The notes below the pieces were generated by a model. The model saw only the letters and a list, made by a program, of their open reading frames with translations, had not been told where the DNA came from and searched no databases. From contig MCFE01000126.1 in the NCBI GenBank assembly GCA_002104905.1, positions 1 to 64,000 on the forward strand: 64,000 nucleotides of DNA. The letters are read 5' to 3'. Positions 9,367 through 23,200 of the stretch are shown piece after piece. The position numbers and the translations under genes are program-made. The first letter of the stretch is position 1. Every line of letters starts with the position of its first letter. The DNA is from Basidiobolus meristosporus CBS 931.73. Its lineage: Eukaryota; Basidiobolomycota; Basidiobolomycetes; Basidiobolales; Basidiobolaceae.

Positions 9367-11295
9367 ATGCCTTCGATTGAACAACAACGTATCGAAACGA
9401 GCACTCTTCATGAAAACTGCACTGGTTGTGAACCAAGCTCCAGCGTTGAACAAAAAGTACAAGATATCCTAAAGAATACACCCGAGTTTGAGATACCTAT
9501 GGGGCTTTATCACACCTTACTGGAAGCATATCCACACAGCTTTGATGAGAAGGAGCAAAGCCCACAGCCGCTTTATTCTATCTGGGCCGCTTTAGATGGC
9601 TTTCTTAGGAAGCAGCTTCCAGCTTCGCATTTACCTCCAAGCCCTTGGATTTTCAGAAATAATGGCGAAGAGGCAAACCTAAAGCTGTTGATGACATTTG
9701 GAGGTCAAGGCATGATTGGGAAACTAGTGACGGAGCTAAAAGAACTGGTCGATCACTACCCAACTATTGTCAATCCAGTCATTCGTCAAATTGAGAGAGC
9801 CTTAGAAAGTTACAAGGATCTGGAGGATGTTAAATGTATATTTCCTAACGGCTTGAATCTAACTAATTACCTCAAGGAGGGCGGAAATCCCTTGGCCATC
9901 CCAGTCTCCATATCTATGGCTCTGGTTGCTCTGACTCAGCTCTTACATGTCGTCATTTTGTGTAGAATATTAGACCTAAGACCCAATCAGCTTTGCCAGA
10001 GATTCTCAGGAATAGGAGGTCACTCCCAGGGCATTGTGGCGGTTGTGGCATTGGTTGCATCTGATGATGAAGATGAATTTATGTCCAACATTGAACGGGC
10101 AGTTTGCTTTCTCTTCTGGGTTGGAGTATATTGCCAACAGAGTTGGGTTGACGACATGCCCAGCGCCGAGCAAATAGAAGATTGTATCCATAATAACGAG
10201 AACCATCCGTCCCCAATGATAGCTGTACGGAATCTAGATATTACCACGTTGTCTGGAACTATTGAGGAGATTAATGCTGATCTGGTTGATCCCAAGATCG
10301 TGATTGCTTTGCAAAACACAGCGATGGATTTTGTCTGTGCTGGACCGGTCAAGAGCCTATACTTGCTAGCCAGGAGATTCAGGGGCTTAAGTAACGCGCA
10401 TAGGAAGGTTTCAGCAAAGTTCTTGGAAGTGAAAGTTCCGTTCCATACGCCATACTTGAATGAAGCGATTCTGCCTGCCATGACAAAAATTCGTTCTCTC
10501 AAACTTGATTTCTCTCCTGACCGCTTATCACTTCCGATTTTGGCAACTGATGATGGCCGGGATCTCAGATCTAGCAAAAACTTAACCTTAAATTTAATCG
10601 AATTAATCTGTTGTCGGCCCCTAAACTGGCCCCAGACCCTTGGATCAGAAACCTACACGCACAATCTGGATTTCGGTCCTTGTAACACACCTGGTATCAC
10701 TCGATATACGAATGAAATTACCGGAGCCAAGGTCATTCTTGCTAACACGACTTGCACTGCATCAAAGAAATTTTGGACCCTGACTCATCTAATTGCTGAT
10801 CAAGCCCCTCAAGAAGTTACTGAAGAACAGGCCAACACCATGTTGGCTTCCACAACAGAACAAGCACTGATTGATGCCTTCAGTCATGTGCTTGCGATAG
10901 CAAAATCCAAAATTGGTGTTAATTCATCTTTTTTCAGTCTGGGTGGTGATTCCATTCTGGCCATCGAATTGGTCACCTGTGTGCAACAGCGCGGCATCCA
11001 AATTACGATCAAAGATATCTTTGACCATCCAGTAATTACCAAACTCGCTGAGGTTGCCAAGATTGCCGATGCTCCCGTTGTGAGTGATCTGATCCAACCG
11101 TTTTGCCTACTGGGACTGAGGTCTGTGTCCGAAAATATGGAATGGATAACGTCTTTTGGGATTGATCCTGCCAACATAGAAGATGCTTATCCAACTTCAT
11201 CCCTTCAAGCAGGGATGTTGTTTGGTGCGCTAAAGAGGAACGGTTGCTACCTCCTTCAAAACGTTTATAATATTGATGTTCTGTGGATATTGTGA
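9367..11295 (+). CDS. NRPS segment 1: FAS-beta-like acyltransferase, carrier T0, start of C1
   Basis: The ATG at 9367 opens MPSIEQQ. An upstream TTG in the same frame is unlikely to be used. Residues about 110-475 match the acetyltransferase domain of fungal fatty-acid synthase subunit beta (starter-unit AT family). Landmarks: FGGQG (9697-9711), GHSQG with nucleophile Ser220 (codon 10024-10026), NNExHPSPM, VPFHTPYL with candidate catalytic His360, and LDFGP. A carrier domain follows with LGGDS (phosphopantetheine Ser529, codon 10951-10953). Then the first condensation domain starts (IEDAYPTSSLQAGML). There is no adenylation domain before C1, so the AT must charge T0. The frame ends at 11295 inside C1 just after NVYNID. 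The same domain resumes in another frame at 11283. The role (loading a short acyl starter) is inferred from the family. Confidence 0.8.
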   Translation: MPSIEQQRIETSTLHENCTGCEPSSSVEQKVQDILKNTPEFEIPMGLYHTLLEAYPHSFDEKEQSPQPLYSIWAALDGFLRKQLPASHLPPSPWIFRNNGEEANLKLLMTFGGQGMIGKLVTELKELVDHYPTIVNPVIRQIERALESYKDLEDVKCIFPNGLNLTNYLKEGGNPLAIPVSISMALVALTQLLHVVILCRILDLRPNQLCQRFSGIGGHSQGIVAVVALVASDDEDEFMSNIERAVCFLFWVGVYCQQSWVDDMPSAEQIEDCIHNNENHPSPMIAVRNLDITTLSGTIEEINADLVDPKIVIALQNTAMDFVCAGPVKSLYLLARRFRGLSNAHRKVSAKFLEVKVPFHTPYLNEAILPAMTKIRSLKLDFSPDRLSLPILATDDGRDLRSSKNLTLNLIELICCRPLNWPQTLGSETYTHNLDFGPCNTPGITRYTNEITGAKVILANTTCTASKKFWTLTHLIADQAPQEVTEEQANTMLASTTEQALIDAFSHVLAIAKSKIGVNSSFFSLGGDSILAIELVTCVQQRGIQITIKDIFDHPVITKLAEVAKIADAPVVSDLIQPFCLLGLRSVSENMEWITSFGIDPANIEDAYPTSSLQAGMLFGALKRNGCYLLQNVYNIDVLWIL

Positions 11296-14200
11296 AATTC
11301 AAGACTGCATGGGAGATTGTGTGGAAAGCTAACCCCATCTTCCGCACAACATTCATCACATCTAACGATGTGGATGCTTATCCAGCGCTACAGGTGGTTT
11401 TGAGGACTTCCCCTACGATGGCCCATTTTACAGATTGTTCGGATGAGATGCTCGATACTTTGGTCCAGCGGTACTTATATGATGACCTTCATACTGGTAT
11501 CGAGCTGGGTCAGCATATGGTACGCTTTGCTTTGTTTACAGCGAACTCTGGCACCCACCGTTTTGTTTGGACAATGCTGCATACACTATATGATGGGTGG
11601 TCGATGGACCTGATGCGCCAGGATTTGTACGATGCATACGCTGATGCTACCTTGCAACAGAGGACTCCCTTTTCCATGGCAGTGAAATTCTTGACATCGA
11701 AAGACGATTCCTCGGCGATTGAATACTGGAGATCCAAGCTAGCCGGCTCAACACCCTCTGTCATTACTCGCCTGGTCTCCACATCTAAAGAAATAAGCGC
11801 GGTAAAAAGTTACACCACCGAGGTGGCTTTGGAGATCACGAAATTACAAGAATTTACCAGAAACCATGAAATTACCTTATCCACGCTACTGCGCGCAGCC
11901 TGGGGAATAGTATTGAGCAGGCATACTCACTCGGATGATGTTATGTTTGGAATTACAGTTTCTGGAAGAGATGCTGCGATTCAAGGAGTTGAGGGTATCA
12001 TCGGCCCATGCATTAACACTATCCCACTACGTGTTAAAACTGATGGGAGCTCCAGCGTGCATACATATCTGAGAGAGATTCAACAAGAGCAAGTATCTGC
12101 GCTGCCATTTGAGCATTTGGGATTAGGGAAGATTCAAAATCACTGTACTGAATCGCCTCACTCATCATTGTTCCAGACAATGTTACTCTTTCAGAATTTC
12201 CCAACAAAATCCGAGAACTCGACAAACGTTCTAAAAGAGCTGATGCAACTTCAGAGTAGTGAAATGATGGCCGAGTACCCTCTCACAATAATTGTCGAGC
12301 AGGAGAAAGCATCACTGACTCTCAAGATGATTTACGATATCCAATTACTACCAGAGGCGCAGATCAAATGTTTGGCATCTCAGTTCCTCACCGCAATTGA
12401 AGAATTGATGAGTGAAAACAAGCTCATCAAAGATATCACACTAATCAGCCATTCAGAGCGTGAACTTTTACTTTGCAAATGGAACAATCAAACCTTCAAG
12501 CTTCCCGATCAAGAATATGTTCATACTCTTTTCGAACAACGGGCAGCCCAAGCGCCTGACTCGATTGCTGTCCAGTTCGAGAGTTCCGCATCCATTACCT
12601 ACGCCGAACTGAATCTGCAAGCTAACCGCTTAGCTCACCATCTGATTGGGCTAGGTGTGACTCCAGAGACCATAGTCCCCATCTGTGTGGACAAATCCAT
12701 CGACATGATAGTCATCATTCTGGCCATCATCAAGGCCGGTGCTGCCTACACCCCATTGGCCACCGACAGTCCTATCGAGCGTACTCGCTTCATTGTGCAT
12801 GAAACAGAGGCAAAGGTGGCTGTGACCGAGGGCAGGTTCAGCCCAGCATTCCAAGATGTCGCTGGGTTGACCGTGATCAATATCGATGAAATCAAGGAGG
12901 TGCTACGCTCGGACCAGCAACCCTCCACCAACCCACAGGTTGCCAACCTGACTCTTGACACGCAGTGCTATGTCATCTTCACCTCCGGATCCACTGGTCT
13001 TCCCAAGGGGGTGACCGTGGAACACCGGGCTATTCTGAGCTCAGTGCTAACATTCACCGATATCCTTGAGATCGACTCCGCCTCACGAGTGATCCTACTG
13101 TCTGCCTACACCTTCGATGTCTCAGTGTTCGAGATCTTCTCCTCGTTGACACAGGGAGGCACTCTCTGCATGGCGGCCAAGGACAACTTGCTCACCTATC
13201 TTCCGGAGATGATCCGAATGATGGATGTTAGCGTTCTTATTGGTACACCGACAATGCTCAGCATGGTTAATCCCGAGGAAGCGCCAAGCCTCCGCTCTCT
13301 CGGTATCGGGGGTGAGACTTTGTCCGAGGCCATGATCACTGCTTGGTGCGATCGTGTCAAGCTGGTCAACTGCTATGGACCAACGGAGGCAGCAGTGATT
13401 GCCTTGACTCATCATATCACCAGTCCTAGTGATCATGGAATCATCGGCTCACCTCAGGGCAATGTCCACGCTTACATACTTGATGATGGCCTTGGCCTCG
13501 CCCCTATCGGGGTGATTGGTGAGCTGTGCCTAAGTGGGTCTCAGCTCGCTCGTGGGTACATGAAGAGACCAGATCTAACGCGTAGTGCATTTGTCGAACA
13601 CCCCTTCTCTGCAGGAGCGAGGTTGTACAGAACCGGTGATTTGGCCAAGTATCGACCGGACGGCAAGATCGAGTTCATCGGGCGCAAGGACACTCAGATC
13701 AAGCTGAACGGATTGCGGATCGAACTCGGAGAGATTGAGAACACTGTGGCCCTCCACCCAGACGTCCACCACATTGGTGTTCTCCCGCTGACTACAAACG
13801 AAGGTCGAAGAACGCTAGTGGCATTTGTGTGCTTCACCTCCACCTCCAGCTCTACTGCCGATGCCGTTTCCGAGATCGGACTTGTTCATGCGGAACACTA
13901 TGACCAAGTCCGCGCGAACATTGCCGAGATTCAAGGAGAAGTGCACCCGCAGCTTGCCCAAGTATATGCTTCCCACGGTCTGGGTTCCACTCAATCGCAT
14001 GCCACTCAGCTCCAGCGGTAAGATTGAGCGCAAGTTGCTCGGCCCCATCTTCTCCAATCTCGACTTGGCCACATTGTATCAGTTTGGAAGTCTGACTGGC
14101 TCCTCGGATGTCACCCCACCCATAACGCCCCTGGAGATTGCTCTCCACGAGATTTGGTGTGAGGTTCTGCAACTCGATCGTCAATCAGTCGGCATTCATG

Positions 14201-17200
14201 ATTCTTTCTTCCGACTAGGCGGTGACTCCATCAGAGCCATTCTCCTCTCCTCACAATGCCGTCGCCAAGGTTTAGAGGTGACAGTGCAACAGATATTCGA
14301 CATGCCCACCATTGCCGAGCTGGGTGCGGTAGTCGTTGATGTCTCCACATGCAGCATTTCTGCGGGTTCTCAGGTGACCATTGAGCCGTACTCATTGCTC
14401 GGCCTCTCCGTGAGCGAGCTTCGGAAGCTGCTTGAAGATGAGCTTTCATCATTCGGACTGAAAGCTTCGGAAGTGGAGGATGTGTATCCATGTGCTCCGC
14501 TGCAGGAGGGCTTGCTGTCGGGAGTGCTTCGCAACGAGAGCAACTATCTACTCCAGTCTGTGTACGACATTGAGGGTGACCTGGAAGTGGATCGGTTCGA
14601 GCGTGCTTGGGCATCGGTGACTCAAGCAAATGCCATCCTTCGTACCACTTTTGTCACCAGCTCTGCTGTTGCAAGATCCCCCATTCTACAGGTCGTGAAG
14701 AAGGAGATATCATGCGCTATTGCCACCCACATGAGCAGCGAGGAGTCAATAGAAACCCAGCTCAGTGAATACCTCCGGGAAGATTTGAAGCGCGGAGTGA
14801 AGCTTGGGGAACAGATGATTCGGTTTGCGCTGTTCAGTATATCGGAGAAGAAACACAAGTTTGTGTTGACCCTTTCCCATGCACTTTACGATGGTTGGTC
14901 AATGCCTTTGATTCTTGAGGATTTCTATGGCGCATATATTGAGTTGGAAAGCTGTACAAGGCCCAGTTTCAATTCGTTTATCAAATTCTTGGTCCGCGCA
15001 GATGAAGCCCACTCTAAACAATACTGGACTGAATACTTGGATTCCTACTCAGTCTCTGAGCTGGTCCGTATTCCTGGTCCCAGCTATCAAGTGTGTTCTA
15101 ACCAAGTATATGCTTATGAGGTTCCATGCATTGCTAAAGAAATCATGAAGTTCTCGAAAATCTACGGTGTAACCCCATCAACATTAATACGTGCCGCTTG
15201 GTCTATTGTTCTAAGTAATCACTGTGCCACAAACGATGTGGTATTTGGCGTTACAGTATCAGGGCGTAATCTACCAGTAGTAGGAATAGAAAACATGGTC
15301 GGACCATGTATTAATACCATTCCCTTCCGTGCAAAGGTGGATAATGGCTCTACAGTAATGGAATGGTTACGTAAGCTCCAAGAAGAGCAAAAAGTAGCGC
15401 TTCCGTACGAATCCTACGGTCTTCGTCAAATCCAGAGTGGACTGCAGCTCCCTAACAACACCGCGCTGTTTCAAACATTGCTCGTATACCAAAACCTGCC
15501 CATGGTTGAGCTTAAAAATATGAGTCAACTGCCGTTCATAATGTCAAGCCAAATTACTGACTTGGGAATGGATTACCCAATAGTCATGACTGTAGAGTTG
15601 GGAGAGACAAGTCTTCATGCAAGATTGGTGTACGATCCTATTCTGCTATCCAAGAACGCAATGCAATGGATTTCGTCGCACTTTGGAGAAGTTCTTCAAG
15701 ATATATTAGCTCGACCACAATCCCAGGTGTCGAAGTTGAATCTAATGTCTATGCATGAGTCGGAGACACTACTTAATGCCTGGAATAATACGACTGTCGA
15801 GCAGCCAACCCAATCATCACTTATCCATTCCCTCTTTGAGGCCCAAGTCCAGAAAAGCCCCAGCTCAACTGCTGTGCAATTCCTGAATGTCAGGAGCCTT
15901 ACCTATACAGAGCTGAATGTCAAAGCAAACCAGCTTGCACATTTACTTATCAGTAATGGGGTGGAAGTCGAAGATATTATTCCTATATGTCTAGACAAGT
16001 CCGAAAACATGATCATCTCAATCTTCGGAGTTTTGAAATCTGGAGGCGCTTATGTTCCTATCGACCCAAAGAATCCTACCGAGAGAAACCAATTTATCAT
16101 TCAGGAAACTGAAGCCAAGCTGGTCATCACCTCGAAGAAATACTCCAGCAATTTCAAAGAAATAGGCGGACTGAAAGTAATAGTTATTGATGGGGAACAT
16201 GTCGAAGAGATCGCCCGGCAACCTACACCGAATCCAAATATTTTCGGCTTGATGAACAAAAACGTGGCATATATTTTGTTCACATCTGGCTCCACTGGTG
16301 CTCCAAAAGGGGTTATTCTGGAGCATGGATCGGTGGTCAACTCTATACACGAGCATCAAAAGGTGTGGAATGCTGACCAGCATACACGCGTCCTGCAATT
16401 TGCCAACTATACCTTTGATGTGTCCGTAATGGATTTCTTTGTTACTTTGTCGAACGGCGCAGTGCTCTGTATTGCACCTCAGGACGAGTTACTAACGGAC
16501 ATCAACTCGGTTATCCAGTTAATGAATGTCAATCATGCGGCACTAACTCCGACTGTTATATCCTTGCTTGACCCGGAAATGGTCACTTGTTTGAAGACCA
16601 TTGCCGCAAGCGGTGAGGCACTTACGTCTCAGATTGTCAGAACCTGGTCCTCGCGCCTTCGTCTGCTAAACTTCTATGGCCCCACAGAAGCGGCTGTGAA
16701 TAACACTTACCAAAGAATGGAAGTTGATACCTTCCCTAATCTCATTGGGAGACCTCTAGGAAACAACACTATCTATATATTGGATGAGGAATTACGCACA
16801 GTACCAATCGGAGCAGTAGGCGAGCTGTGCATTGGCGGATATCAGCTTGCACGAGGATATCTGAAGAATAAGCAGCTAACTGACTCAATATTCGTAGAAA
16901 ATCCTTTCGTTCCCGGACAAAGACTGTACAAAACCGGAGATTTGGCGAAATTTGACGCAGATGGGGCGGTAGAGTATATTGGACGTCGCGATCACCAAGT
17001 CAAACTAAATGGGCTTCGTATTGAGCTGGGAGAGATCGAGAGCATCCTATCTCAAGAGACTGTGGTGCAGAGTGCAACCGTGCTCCTGTTGGAGGTGGGT
17101 CTGGGAAAACGTTCATTGGTGGCGTTTTTGAATTTCAAAGAGATGGCCAGCACCTCCTCAAAGTTATCTCTGATCCAAAACGATGTGAACGGTAGGATTG

Positions 17201-20200
17201 CCTATTTGATTGCTGATGTTCAGAGCAGCCTGGAATCAAAAGTAGCGTACTATATGATGCCGAATATATGGGTTCCAATCAACACCATTCCACTCACTCA
17301 AAATGGAAAGGCAGATCGTAAGAAGCTGAATACCTTTTTCCAACAATTGTCTACGAAAGATATTCAAGCCTGTAGTAAAATTCCTGGTGACGCAAAGCCA
17401 GAGGATCCTACTTCTGCGATGGAGACATCCTTGAGAGGTATCTGGGGCAATGTACTCAACCTTGAGGAATCCGAAATTAGCATACATGATTCATTCTTCC
17501 GTTTGGGTGGTGATTCTATTTCTGCTATTCAAGTGGCCTCTAAATGTCGTCAGATTGGCATCTATTTCTCAGTTCAGCAGCTATTGAAGCATTCTACCAT
17601 TGCAAAACTTTCCTCGATCGCGGAAACCAAGTCAGGAATTAGTTTGCAATCCAATGAACCTGCTCTGGGAAGCATATTGTTAACGCCTGTTCAACGATGG
17701 TACCTTCAACAAGCAGACCAAAAATGCTACTTCCACCAGTCTTTCTTCCTGAAAGTCTCCAAGTATGTAGACTCTAATGCCGTCAAGATTGCCTTGACTA
17801 CCTTGGTCAAGCATCATGATATGCTGCGTTGCAGATTCACGAATGACAATGGCCACTGGTCGCAGGAAATCTCCTCTACCTCCGAGGAGATATCTCTTGA
17901 CGTGGTGGATATCACCAGAGAGAATCTCGAAGAGGCTGTGGCCACTGTGCACGATAGAATAGATGTCTTCACTGGTCCTATGTGTGCCTTCGGCCTGTTC
18001 ACTCTTGAGGGTGCTCAGTATCTCCTACTAGCCATCCACCATCTTGCGGTGGACTTTGTCTCGTGGCGAGTGCTGTTTGAGGACCTGGAAGACCTGTTAC
18101 TCGGAAAGCCCCTCCCCGGAAAGACCATGTCCTTCCAACAATGGTCAAGACTTCTCACTGAGCATGCGGCCAGTCTGGACACCAGTGACTGGCCCGTGGA
18201 CAACATCCATAACCGGTTCAGCTCGGATCTAGATCTGACTAGGAACACGGTTGACTCTAGCAAGACCATGACGTTCACCCTGGACAAGGAGGTGAGCCAA
18301 CTATTGCTTGGAAGTAGCAACGATGCGTTCCGCACCAAGCCAACTGAGCTGATTGTGGCTGCCTTGGCAGAGGCGTTTTGTGAAGTGTTCAGCCAGGACG
18401 GAATGACTCTGGCGATGGAGGCTCATGGAAGAGAGCCATGGGAGGATAGTATTGACATCTCCCGGACTGTTGGGTGGTTCACTTCGATCTATCCCCTGGC
18501 ACTGGCCATCTCCCCTGGTGACCACACCACCTCGATTCTCAAACGCGTGAAGGATACAATGAGAATGATTCCATCAAATGGGTTTGCCTATGGTCTACTC
18601 CGATTCCTCAACGAGCAGCACTCGCACAGGTACAAAGAGGACCTTCTCCCGATATCGTTCAACTATGCCGGTCGTTTCCAGCAACTGGAGAAGTCCGACT
18701 CCATGCTGCAATTCGTGACTGATATCCAGCTGAAAGATCACAGCTTTTCACCAGACTCCAGGCGTTTGTTTGTGTTTGACGTTGGAGCAATTGCCCTCTA
18801 TGACACAATGCAGTTCAGCATCACCTTCAGCGCGAATCTTCACTCAGAGGTGCTGATTCAGTCCTGGCTCAGTGCATGGAACACAAAGTTGGTGACGCTG
18901 GTAACCTTGTGTGCTCAGCAAGAGAATGCCCAGTTCACTCTCTCCGATCTTCCGCTCCTTAGCATGTCTACCGAGGAACTCGACACCCTGATGAGCATCA
19001 CCCTCCCTGAGGCAAATATCGACATGAACAACGTCGAGGATGTGTATCCATGCCTTGCTATGCAGGATGGCCTGTTGGCAGGTACTATGAAAGACAAGGA
19101 GCAGTATGTCGTGCGAGTTGTGTTTGACATCACCGGGGCATTCGACTCTGAGCGATTCTTTGCTGCTTGGCATCAAACCATCGAGAACAATGCTGCCTTG
19201 CGAACAGTGTTTGTGCCCAACCCCAGCTCCATGAGTGTTGGCTGTCTGCAAGTACTGCTCAAGAAACTGACTGTTCCCACTGAGCAGTATACCTGCAACA
19301 AGGAGGATGTGGACCTGATGATCGAAGAGTACCTGAAGCAGACTGTCAACAAGGGATTCAACATGGGTGAGCCGATGCTGGCACTCGCCATGTTCCAGAT
19401 CACCGAGGAGCATCGTCGCTTCGTTTGGGTCATCCATCATGCCATCTTTGACGGTTGGTCCAACGGAATCATCATGAACGATGTACTCAGCACATACCTT
19501 GGCTTTGAAGTGGCAAGCAAGCCTTCATACAGGGAATTCGTGAAGCACATCATCTCTCAAAGCGCCGAAGACTCTAAGCATTTCTGGGAGCTTCAGCTTT
19601 CGGGCGTCGAGCCATCGGTATTCCCCAGGCTCAGCACAGAGGCTGTGTCCTTACCGAGAGCCATCGTGTCACATGAGAAGATTGACTACACTGTACAGGA
19701 GATAAGCAAATTTGCCCAAGAGAACAAGATCACGGTAGCCACACTTCTTCGTGCTGGATGGGGATTGCTGCTTCAGCAGTACCTGAACAGTGAGGACGTG
19801 GTGTTCGGAGTCACTGTTTCGGGAAGGAATGTAGCAATCGATGGGGTGGAGAGCATTGTTGGGCCATGTATTAGCACTATACCATTCAGAGTTCAGTATG
19901 AGGAAAAGAAGGTATCTGAATGGTTAGAGGGCCTACATGCCCAGTATGTTGCTTCAATTCCTCACGAAACTTATGGAGTGTCGTACATTCAATCTGATTT
20001 ATTCTTTGGGGAGCAATTCTTTGATTCCTTAATGGTGTTCCAAAACTATCCCGAAACCAAGGACATGGGTGCCGATTTTAAGATATCTCTGAACCGATTT
20101 ACCGAAAACATTGAATATCCATTGTTCCTAAGCTTGGTCCCAGCAGGAGATGCGCTATCTATCACTATTGAAGTTAAAGATATTGGAGTTTCCTCAGAAG

Positions 20201-23200
20201 CGGCTTCGTTGTTCGCTATTCGCTATAAACACATCATTAAAATGCTCATCGATTATGTTGATGAAGAACTAAAAAATGTGGAGCTGAATATGCCTTGGGA
20301 GAAAGCTGAACTACTCAAAAACAGTGAAGGAATCAAGACGAGCCCGACAGAAAAGCTGTTACATGAAATCTTCGAGGAACGTGCTCAGGAGGTACCAAAA
20401 TCAGTAGCATTGCTTTCATTCGATGGCACATCGGTGAGCTATCGCGACCTGAATAGTAGAGCCAACAAATTTGCACATTATTTGGTTGAAAAGGGGCTTC
20501 GTACAGGTGACCTAGTCCCACTGTGCTTTGAGAAATCGGTTGATACCATAGTAGCTATACTTGGAGTTCTTAAAGCTGGCGCCGCATATGTTCCTGTGGA
20601 TCCTAATACTCCCGCTAAGCGCTTAGAATTCATTTTGAATGAGTGCAATGCCAATATTGTGCTTACCTCTTCTGCAACACAATCCGTATTTGCGAGCGCC
20701 GAATTTTCGACTTACCAGAATATCGTATTCCTGGAGGAAGTGTATACATCCTACTCTCCAGAAAATCTTCAAGATCTCAGTATAACAAACAACAATCTCT
20801 GCTATGTGATCTTCACGTCTGGCTCAACCGGTACGCCTAAGGGTGTCATGATTGAGCACAGAAATGTCACCAATCTTATGAAGAACCATCAGTCTATATG
20901 GGAGATGAATAGCAGTAGCAGAGTCCTGCAATTTTCTAACTTTATCTTTGACATGTCTGTTGCAGAAATCTTCTATACTCTTTCTATTGGCGCTTGTCTC
21001 TGTATTGCACCCAAAGATAGTCTCCTGTCCGATCTAGCTGGGGTAATCAATGCCATGCAGGTGGATACTGTGGAGCTCACCCCAACCGTATTGGGTCTCT
21101 TGAGTCCTGAGCTGGTCCCAACACTGAAGCACGTTGCTTTGGGCGGAGAGTTGGTCAGCGAGCAACTGGTGAAGACCTGGTCCAAACACGTTCGTCTATT
21201 CAACATGTACGGCCCAACCGAAACCACGGTTCATGTCACCTACAATGACCTGAATGCCCTCCCCGAAGGAATAGTCATTGGTAAGCCAGTGGGTGGAATG
21301 GCAGCCTACATTGTAACCAGAAACAAAAACCTTGCGCCTATCGGCGTGGTCGGTGAGCTATGCATCGGTGGTCCCCAGCTGGCTCGTGGATACCTCAACC
21401 GGCCTGATCTGACAGAGGCATCCTTTGTAGTCAACCCATTCGCACCTGGCCAGAAGATGTACCGCACCGGCGACTTGGCTAAGCTCAGGCATGACGGATC
21501 CATCGAATATGTTGGTCGCAAGGATCATCAGGTGAAGCTCAACGGCCTGCGCATTGAGCTTAGTGAGATCGAGAATGTCATTGCTCAAGTGCAACAGGTA
21601 CAGAGTGTTGCCACTTTCCTGGTCACCTCCGCTGAAGACAAGCAAGAGCTGGCGGCATTTGTGAGTTTTAAGGAGCTCCTCCCCTCGGAGACCACCGAGC
21701 CAGCACTTGTTGGTGAGCTGGGAGCATCAACAGCATCACAGCTGATCGCTGTCGCCCGAGAACATGCAGCCAGCAAGCTTGCTCACTACATGATCCCCAC
21801 ACTCTGGATTCCGCTCACCGGAATGCCACACACCATCAGTGGCAAGGTTGACAGAAAAAGACTGGAGTGGCTCTTCACTCAAATGGACCTTCATCACATT
21901 CGTTCGTTTACCTCTGCGGCAGCTGACCGTCAAAGCGAAAGCCCGAGAACCAAGCTGCAGCTTGTGCTTCATGAAATATGGTGCCAGGTGTTGAGACTCC
22001 CTGAGAACACGTTTGGATTCACGACTCCTTCTTCAGCATTGGTGGAGACTCTATCAGTGCCATCAAGCTTTCGGCCAAGTGTCGCGCACATGGGATTCCA
22101 TTGACGGTTCAGCAGATATTCAATCACCCAACCATCTTCTCAATCAGCCAGATAGCAGATCCATCCGAGGTGGCCTGCGAGGAATCTGACATGAGCCCTC
22201 AGGAGCCTCCTCCACAGCCGTTCACTCTTCTTGGTCTGAGCCATGACCAGGTTGCCAGATTGGTGAGTGAAGAAGTCAGCTGTTCGGTATTCAGCCAGAG
22301 GAAGTGGAGGACATCTATCCATGCTCCCCTCTACAAGAAGGCATGATCTCTGGATTACTGAAGAGTGGCTCAAACTATTTGACGCGGTCTGTTTACAACA
22401 TAGAGGGTGACTTCGATGTGGCTAGATTCGAGCAATCCTGGAAGGCAGTCACCGATGCAAACCCCATTCTGCGCACCACATTCATCACAAGCAATGCTTC
22501 CGACAGACACACCACATTGCAGGTGGTGCTCAAGACTGCCAATCCCATGGTACGCCTCTTCAGCACCACTCCTGGCAAGGCTTCCGAAGTAGTGGCAGAC
22601 TATCTCAGCAGTGATCATGAGGCTGGTATCACCTTGGGTGCACCGATGATGCGATTTGCCATTTTCCAAGTCACCCCCACAAGCTACAGATTTGTGTGGA
22701 CCATCCTGCATGCACTGTATGATGGATGGTCGATGCCTTTGATTCTTGGTGATGTTTACAGCCATTATCTTTTGTCCACTGTCCCAAGCAGAACTCCTTA
22801 CAGCAGCTTTATCAGATATATCTGCCAACAAGACGAGGAATGCGCTTTGAACTACTGGACTGAGTACATGGCCGGCGTGACCCATACTGAGTTGGTCCGT
22901 ATTCCTGCCTCGTACCGAGTGAGGGCCAATTCTGAGCTCCGTCAACGGGTGTCTGTACCCATGGAAGGCATCCAAGCTTTCGCTCAAACCCAAGGCATCA
23001 CCATATCCACCCTGCTCCGAGCTGCGTGGTCGATTGTACTCGGGCAGCACTCTGCTACGGATGACATTGTATTTGGGGTTACTGTCTCTGGCCGTAACAT
23101 TCCGGTAGATGGGATTGAGCAGCTGATGGGTCCATGCATCAATACCATTCCGTTCAGAACGGTGATAGATTATGATCAGACTGTTGCTGAGTGGTTGAAA

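Noticed and set aside
18844..19440. Long minus-strand frames inside the NRPS (198 codons here, 226 codons at 22370-23050 and 25647-26327)
   Set aside because: They recur at equivalent positions of the duplicated blocks and have no domain. They are antisense shadows of conserved NRPS codons.
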